A stretch of 64,000 bases of DNA from JAFAMS01 sp049520515 (GTDB lineage Bacteria > Vulcanimicrobiota > Vulcanimicrobiia > Vulcanimicrobiales > Vulcanimicrobiaceae): NCBI GenBank assembly GCA_049520515.1, contig JBEKPS010000001.1, forward strand, positions 558,001 to 622,000, in the 5' to 3' direction. Positions 59,594 to 64,000 of the stretch are shown in pieces (position 1 is the first letter of the stretch; the number at the start of each line of letters is the position of its first letter). The notes beneath the pieces were generated by a model. It was not told the origin of the DNA, ran no database searches, and was given only the letters and a program-made list of their open reading frames with translations. Made by a program: the position numbers and the translations under genes.

Positions 59594-60691
59594 CTATTCC
59601 GGGCGTTTGTAAAACGGAAGCTTGACGACGGTTGCGGGCCAACGCTTATCACGAATCTCGATTTCGAATTGCGAGCCGACTTTCGCAACCGACGGATCGA
59701 CGAGCGCCGTTCCGATGCCGACCGCACCGCTGCGCACTTCGCCAACGTCGATGTCCTTTGCGAACACGCGGTAACCCATGCGCGGCTGCGGCGCGCGGCC
59801 TTCGAGCGTGAATCCAACGATCCGCGCGTAATCGTCGGCGACGCGCTGCGCTTCGAGCGCAACCTTGCCTTCAAACGCCGGCTTGCCGAATTTTACGGCC
59901 CACGAAAGACCGGCTTGCAGCGGCGTGATGTCTTCTTCCAGCTCATGACCGTAGAGCGGCATTCCGGCTTCCAGCCGCAACACGTCGCGTGCGCCGAGCC
60001 CGCACGGCTCGAGGCCGTGTGCGACGCCGGCTTCCAAGAGCGCATCCCAAAGCGCAATCGCATCGTCGTTCGAAACGAACAGTTCGAAGCCGTCTTCGCC
60101 GGTGTATCCGGTGCGCGCCATCAGCACGGCAATTCCGGCCACAACCGTTCGCGCGCAAGAGTAGTACCGCATCGCGACGATGCTTTCTCGATCGGGAGGC
60201 GCAACGAGCCGTTCGACGATCTCAACCGAGCGCGGACCTTGAATCGCAATCAGCGCGTGCGTGCCGTGATGATTTTCGAGCGTGATGCCGTTGCGGCGAT
60301 GGGCTTGCAGAATGCCCCACATCTTGCGCGCGTTGTCCGCGTTGACGACCAGCAACCACTCATCACCGTCTTGCCGGTAGAAAATGACGTCGTCGTGCGT
60401 TCCGCCCGTCTCGCTGCAAAAGAGATTGTAGCGCGCCTGCCACGGCCGCATCGTCGCGACATCGTTAACGGTCAGGCGATCTGCCCATTCGGCGATTTCC
60501 GCGCCGCGCAACACGAATTGCCCCATGTGCGAGAGATCGAACAGGCCCGCGCGATGCCGCACCGCGTCGTGCTCGCGCAATACGCCGGCGTACTGCACGG
60601 GCATCTCGTAGCCACCGAACCCAACCATGCGCGCCTGCAGCGCGATATGATTGTCATACAGCGGCGTGCGACGAAGGTTAACGGTCGCCAC
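59594..60691 (-). CDS. gcvT: Aminomethyltransferase (glycine cleavage T protein)
   Basis: 365 residues. RTPLYDNHIALQARMVGFGGYEMPVQYAG, AGLFDLSHMGQF and ARTGYTGEDGFELFV with folate-binding residues. Transfers the methylene group to tetrahydrofolate. Its start overlaps the SpeE stop by one base, so it is coupled. Confidence 0.95.
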   Translation of the reverse strand: MATVNLRRTPLYDNHIALQARMVGFGGYEMPVQYAGVLREHDAVRHRAGLFDLSHMGQFVLRGAEIAEWADRLTVNDVATMRPWQARYNLFCSETGGTHDDVIFYRQDGDEWLLVVNADNARKMWGILQAHRRNGITLENHHGTHALIAIQGPRSVEIVERLVAPPDRESIVAMRYYSCARTVVAGIAVLMARTGYTGEDGFELFVSNDDAIALWDALLEAGVAHGLEPCGLGARDVLRLEAGMPLYGHELEEDITPLQAGLSWAVKFGKPAFEGKVALEAQRVADDYARIVGFTLEGRAPQPRMGYRVFAKDIDVGEVRSGAVGIGTALVDPSVAKVGSQFEIEIRDKRWPATVVKLPFYKRPE

Positions 60692-61578
60692 TAAAAGACG
60701 TCGCCCTCTTCCGCGAGCGCGCGCCGAACGAAAATCGGCAAGGAGAATAGGCGCCGGTGCGTCTCGGCATCATAGAACGTGTTGTACCCGTTCAGCTTGC
60801 TGACGTATGCGTCGATCTGGGCTGGATTCAACGCTGCAAGATCGACCTTGTCGCTGCACGCCAGAAACGCCCACTCCGTGTCGAACGCCGGAACATGCGT
60901 CGAGAACGAGCGCACGTACCGAAAGAACGTGCGCAGCGTGCGCGCCATCTTGGCGTGCAGCGCGATATTGTGAAACGCAGCCGTGCTGGCTTGCAAGACG
61001 TAGACGCCGCCGTCGGCCAGACGCGCCTTGATGTCGCGAAAGACGTCGGCGTTGAAAAGCGGGTTTGAGGGCGAATCCGGCAACGGTTCCGTCAGATCCG
61101 AGATGATGACCCCGAACGTTTCTTTGCTCTCACGCAAAAATTTGAGCGCATCGCCGATGATGACATTGGCGCGCTTGTCGTTCCACGCATTCGCGCCCCA
61201 TTCGGCCAGATAGCGTTTGGAGAGATCGACGACTTCGCCATCGATATCGACCATCGTACAGGCCTGTACCTCAGCGCAACGCAGCACTTCACGCAGCGTC
61301 GCGCCTTCGCCGCCGCCGAGAATTAGGACGCGGCTACGATCTCCAGCGCCCGCAAGCGCAGGGTGGACGAGCGTCTCGTGATAGATCCGCTCGTCGCCCT
61401 GTGAGCTTTGCGTATCGCCATCGAGAATGAGCATCTTGCCGAACGTCGCGCTGCGTACGACCGCGACGGATTGGAATTTCGTGTGCCCGGCATAGTACGT
61501 CTCTTCGAGGGCGTGATGATGCATCTCCGTCGGAGAAAATTCCTCGACGTACCATTGCCAGTGTTCGGTTTTCGGCAT
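60691..61578 (-). CDS. speE: Spermidine synthase (polyamine aminopropyltransferase)
   Basis: 295 residues. TKFQSVAVVRSATFGKMLILDGDTQSSQGDERIYHETLVHPAL, VLILGGGEGATLREVL (decarboxylated SAM binding) and the DLTEPLPDSPS loop where most SpeE have DSTDP. Transfers aminopropyl to putrescine or another diamine; the DLTEP variant resembles thermospermine/agmatine-type enzymes, so the amine is uncertain. Confidence 0.9.
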   Translation of the reverse strand: MPKTEHWQWYVEEFSPTEMHHHALEETYYAGHTKFQSVAVVRSATFGKMLILDGDTQSSQGDERIYHETLVHPALAGAGDRSRVLILGGGEGATLREVLRCAEVQACTMVDIDGEVVDLSKRYLAEWGANAWNDKRANVIIGDALKFLRESKETFGVIISDLTEPLPDSPSNPLFNADVFRDIKARLADGGVYVLQASTAAFHNIALHAKMARTLRTFFRYVRSFSTHVPAFDTEWAFLACSDKVDLAALNPAQIDAYVSKLNGYNTFYDAETHRRLFSLPIFVRRALAEEGDVF

Positions 61579-61587
61579 GCGCCGAAG

Positions 61588-63807
61588 TTACGGCACGGTT
61601 GTTCCCGTTACCGCCTGAATGAGATGTCCTGCGAAGGGTGCACCAACGCCGGTGACTTGATCGTAACCAGGTCCGGAATTGTATCCGATCGGCGTTTGCA
61701 CCGGTCCCGGCGTTGCCGGAGCCGCCTGGTTGTTGCCGTAGGTTACGTCGTAGAAAACCTGCGAGTACGTGAGCGTCGGCGTGAAGCCGGTAGCGGTGTA
61801 CGCGCCACTCAGTGGATTGCTGTTCGCGTAGATCGCATAGATCAACGGCGCGGGATTGCCGAGCCGGTAACCGGTCGGGCCGCCCTTATTGCAGGTGCTG
61901 CTCACGTTGCAGGCTTGCAGCACGAGCGCCCACATCGCGGCCGACGCCGGTGCCGACGCACTGGTGCCGCCGATAGCTTCGGGGGCCCCACCGTAATCGA
62001 CGTCGATGAAGATTGCTGGCCCGGTATCCGGATCCGCGTCGAGGGACCAATCGGGCAGCAGACGCATCGACGCGCTCAGCGCCGCGGCTTGCCATGACGG
62101 TGCCGTAAAGACGGTCGAAACGCCGCCGCCGGAGCCAACGTTGTTTTCGAACGTTCCGTTTCCGCCGAGCGTCGTGTTGTCGGCCCATGCGGTGATCGTG
62201 CCGGTAAGATTGCCGGCTTGATTGAGCGGAATGTTCACGCCGCCGACTGCGACGACGTTCGGATCGGAGGCCGGATAGGACGCGCATGCCGTGCCGAGCG
62301 GATTGCCCACGTCATCGAAGCATTCCGAAGCGCCGGTATCACCCGACGATACGAACACGGCGATCCCTTCGGCGGCGAGCGACGCCATCTCGATTTGACC
62401 GAGACCCGGCGGACTGCCGCTCGGCGCAATATAACCGTACTCTTCGTTGATGTTCTCGGGACCGCCGAAACTCATCGAAACGGCGTCAACCTTATTGTCC
62501 GCTATCGCTTGCTGGATCTCGTCGTCCGTTAGTTGGATGCCCTCGTTCTGAACGGCCGTTTCGCCAGATGGACAGGTCGGGCCGGTCGGTGGGTTCGGAT
62601 CCGGATCTCCGCTCGAGTTCACGATGCAGTATTCGTTCGAATTGAACGCTAGGTAGAAAAAGAGATTCGCACCCGGGGCGAGCGTCGCGATCGATTGCGT
62701 GTCGAGCTGTGCTTCACCGTCTTCGGGATTGCACTGCTGGTAGTTATAGAGCGTGTATCCATCCGCACTGGTGTTCCAGTTACAACTCGGGTTCGTCACC
62801 GGCGGAGGAGAGCTCAGATTCGTTGGGTTGTAATCGGAACAATATCCGTTCACGCAGCCGCCCGAGCCGGTTTGACCGTTTGCAGTCGTTGCCGGCTGTG
62901 GAATGGCCGCAACCTGCGTGAGATTCGCGATCGGCGCATTGAAGTAGGAAGAAAGCGCGAGCAAATCATCGGACTTGCCGTTCGCAGCCAGAATCGGCCC
63001 GGTGCCGATGACGCCGACCGTAATACCGCCGCCCTTATATCCGGACGAGTATGCGCCGGAGTAATCAAAACCGGTAGCAATCTGCTGCGGAGTGTAGCCG
63101 TAGAAGTTGGCGAGATTTGGCTGAATGAAATACGTACCGCGCATTCCCGCGCTCCCGCATGGTCCTTGGAGGCCGGTCAGCTTCGCGTTACGAGTGCAGC
63201 CCGGCGCTTGTGCGAGCGGCGCTGCGGCAATGGGTACGGAGCTGGGAAGATGTGGCACTGAATTCGCCGCGACATACTGGCGCCCGGCGAAGTTGTAGAC
63301 AGCGAACGTGGTTCCAAAGGCTTTCGCAAACTGTGTCGTCGTGCCGCTTACGCTCAGCACCTGGCGCTGCGGCCAGCCGCCAACCTGCAAGCCGAACGAC
63401 TTTAAGTATGTCGCTGCGCTTGCGTAGTCAGATGCAGTTGCGCCGTATTGTGTAGCAATCTGTGCGGGCGTTAGCCAGTGCCGGTAATTTCCGGACGTCG
63501 GATCGCTCGCACTCTTTGCGTATTGAACGAGTCCGAGCGCGTTCTGCTGACGAACGAGAACGGGGATCGTCATGCCGACGGGCGCTTTGAGCGCCCCGGC
63601 CGGGACCAGCTTCGAGATGAACTGCTGACCGTAGACGAGCGACGTCGCCGCGGCCGAGTTGTTGTTGTTCGATGCGCTATTCCCAGGGTTCGTATTTCCA
63701 CTGCTTGAGACTGGGAGCGACGAATGGCTGCCGCCTCCGCCGCAACCAGCGAAGAGCAACGTGCCGACGAGGACTGCGCCAAGCGCGCGTGACGTGGTGC
63801 GAATCAT
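61588..63807 (-). CDS. S53 peptidase (pro-kumamolisin/sedolisin), lipoprotein
   Basis: 739 residues from ATG 63807. Lipobox LFAGC (lipidated Cys22) followed by a Gly/Asn/Ser-rich linker. Prodomain ASDPTSGNYRHWLTPAQIATQYG and FAKAFGTTFAVY (about 100-180). Catalytic Glu365 and Asp369 (EDGEAQLDTQ), Asp490 (SSGDTGAS) and Ser616 (GGTSASAP), and a C-terminal calcium site (DVTYGNN, GYDQVTGVG). Acid-active extracellular serine-carboxyl peptidase. Its ATG overlaps the upstream stop as TGATG, and its stop is 9 bp before speE. Confidence 0.94.
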   Translation of the reverse strand: MIRTTSRALGAVLVGTLLFAGCGGGGSHSSLPVSSSGNTNPGNSASNNNNSAAATSLVYGQQFISKLVPAGALKAPVGMTIPVLVRQQNALGLVQYAKSASDPTSGNYRHWLTPAQIATQYGATASDYASAATYLKSFGLQVGGWPQRQVLSVSGTTTQFAKAFGTTFAVYNFAGRQYVAANSVPHLPSSVPIAAAPLAQAPGCTRNAKLTGLQGPCGSAGMRGTYFIQPNLANFYGYTPQQIATGFDYSGAYSSGYKGGGITVGVIGTGPILAANGKSDDLLALSSYFNAPIANLTQVAAIPQPATTANGQTGSGGCVNGYCSDYNPTNLSSPPPVTNPSCNWNTSADGYTLYNYQQCNPEDGEAQLDTQSIATLAPGANLFFYLAFNSNEYCIVNSSGDPDPNPPTGPTCPSGETAVQNEGIQLTDDEIQQAIADNKVDAVSMSFGGPENINEEYGYIAPSGSPPGLGQIEMASLAAEGIAVFVSSGDTGASECFDDVGNPLGTACASYPASDPNVVAVGGVNIPLNQAGNLTGTITAWADNTTLGGNGTFENNVGSGGGVSTVFTAPSWQAAALSASMRLLPDWSLDADPDTGPAIFIDVDYGGAPEAIGGTSASAPASAAMWALVLQACNVSSTCNKGGPTGYRLGNPAPLIYAIYANSNPLSGAYTATGFTPTLTYSQVFYDVTYGNNQAAPATPGPVQTPIGYNSGPGYDQVTGVGAPFAGHLIQAVTGTTVP

Positions 63808-64000
63808 CACCGAACTCCCTTGAGGTTACGCAGTGATTGAATGTTCTGCTTGCGCAGCGTCTGTAGATAGGTGTGCATCCGCGACGCGCGTGCGTGCGCG
63901 ATGGAGCTGAGCACGTGGGCTTGGATCGCCGCCACAGTAGCACGCGCTGAGCTTGCAGTACCCACCGATGCCGTCGTTCGCGCGGCAGAAGCAGCCGAAG
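63807..64000 (-). CDS. C-terminal end of an upstream gene, truncated by window edge
   Basis: About 63 residues on the reverse strand, ending SIAHARASRMHTYLQTLRKQNIQSLRNLKGVR with a TGA at 63807-63809. Ala/Ser-rich then basic and helical. No start in the window, so the gene extends beyond 64000. No family is recognised. It is translationally coupled to the S53 peptidase. Confidence 0.6.
   Translation of the reverse strand, partial: SAASAARTTASVGTASSARATVAAIQAHVLSSIAHARASRMHTYLQTLRKQNIQSLRNLKGVR

Noticed and set aside
1..64000. CRISPR arrays, tRNA, rRNA, insertion sequences, prophage
   Set aside because: No regularly spaced repeats, tRNA-like cloverleaf, transposase or integrase signatures were recognised on either strand by eye.

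Overview
This 64 kb window is chromosomal DNA of a GC-rich diderm bacterium: it carries periplasmic binding proteins of three transporter families, TctAB membrane proteins and a lipoprotein-type secreted protease. I cannot place it securely. The S53 peptidase, split glycine decarboxylase and abundant CoA-transferases would suit an environmental lineage such as Eremiobacterota, but that is a guess. Genes are packed into long operons, often with 1-4 nt stop/start overlaps (ATGA, GTGA, TTGA). I saw no rRNA, tRNA, CRISPR array, transposase or integrase.

Positions 1-7532 form a visibly AT-richer seven-gene + strand block: two BREX-type DUF2791 ATPases (the first cut by the window edge), a beta-class DNA methyltransferase, a BglII-family restriction-enzyme homologue whose acidic catalytic residues seem to be missing, a ParB-like protein, a SNF2 helicase and a DUF3883 protein. 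It reads as one operon and is a good candidate for an undescribed or variant anti-phage system. From 7.6 to 12.2 kb lie a TPR protein, dinB, an orphan AbrB-type antitoxin beside a possible vapC remnant, and a dienelactone hydrolase pseudogene broken by a clean 16-bp tandem duplication.

From 12.2 to 29 kb is a catabolic region for organic acids: four CaiB/BaiF CoA-transferases, hotdog hydratases (one fused, one split), two hydroxyisobutyrate-dehydrogenase-like enzymes, an SDR, two GntR regulators, TRAP and MFS uptake proteins, and a GrdB-like selenoprotein at 27665-28825. The selenoprotein has an in-frame TGA (Sec153) followed by a SECIS-like hairpin.

From 47 down to 29 kb an 18-gene minus-strand operon holds two complete glutamate-mutase-like (GlmE+GlmS) B12 enzymes, one MutL-type partner, a fumarate reductase/succinate dehydrogenase-like complex, acyl-CoA ligase, enoyl-CoA hydratase, enolase-superfamily enzyme, aldehyde dehydrogenase, phosphosulfolactate-synthase-like protein, a MarR regulator and tripartite tricarboxylate transporter parts. 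The same 8-7-8 inverted repeat occurs before the operon and again at the start of tctB, probably the MarR operator. Together these genes look like import, CoA activation and carbon-skeleton rearrangement of an unknown carboxylic acid.

The right-hand 17 kb is mostly housekeeping: a second MFS transporter, formamidase and sulfite-oxidase-like enzymes, nfo, a methyltransferase, scpB-scpA, a NUDIX hydrolase, an ICMT-like protein, gcvPA-gcvPB, an ABC binding protein on the opposite strand, and an S53 peptidase-speE-gcvT-gcvH operon.
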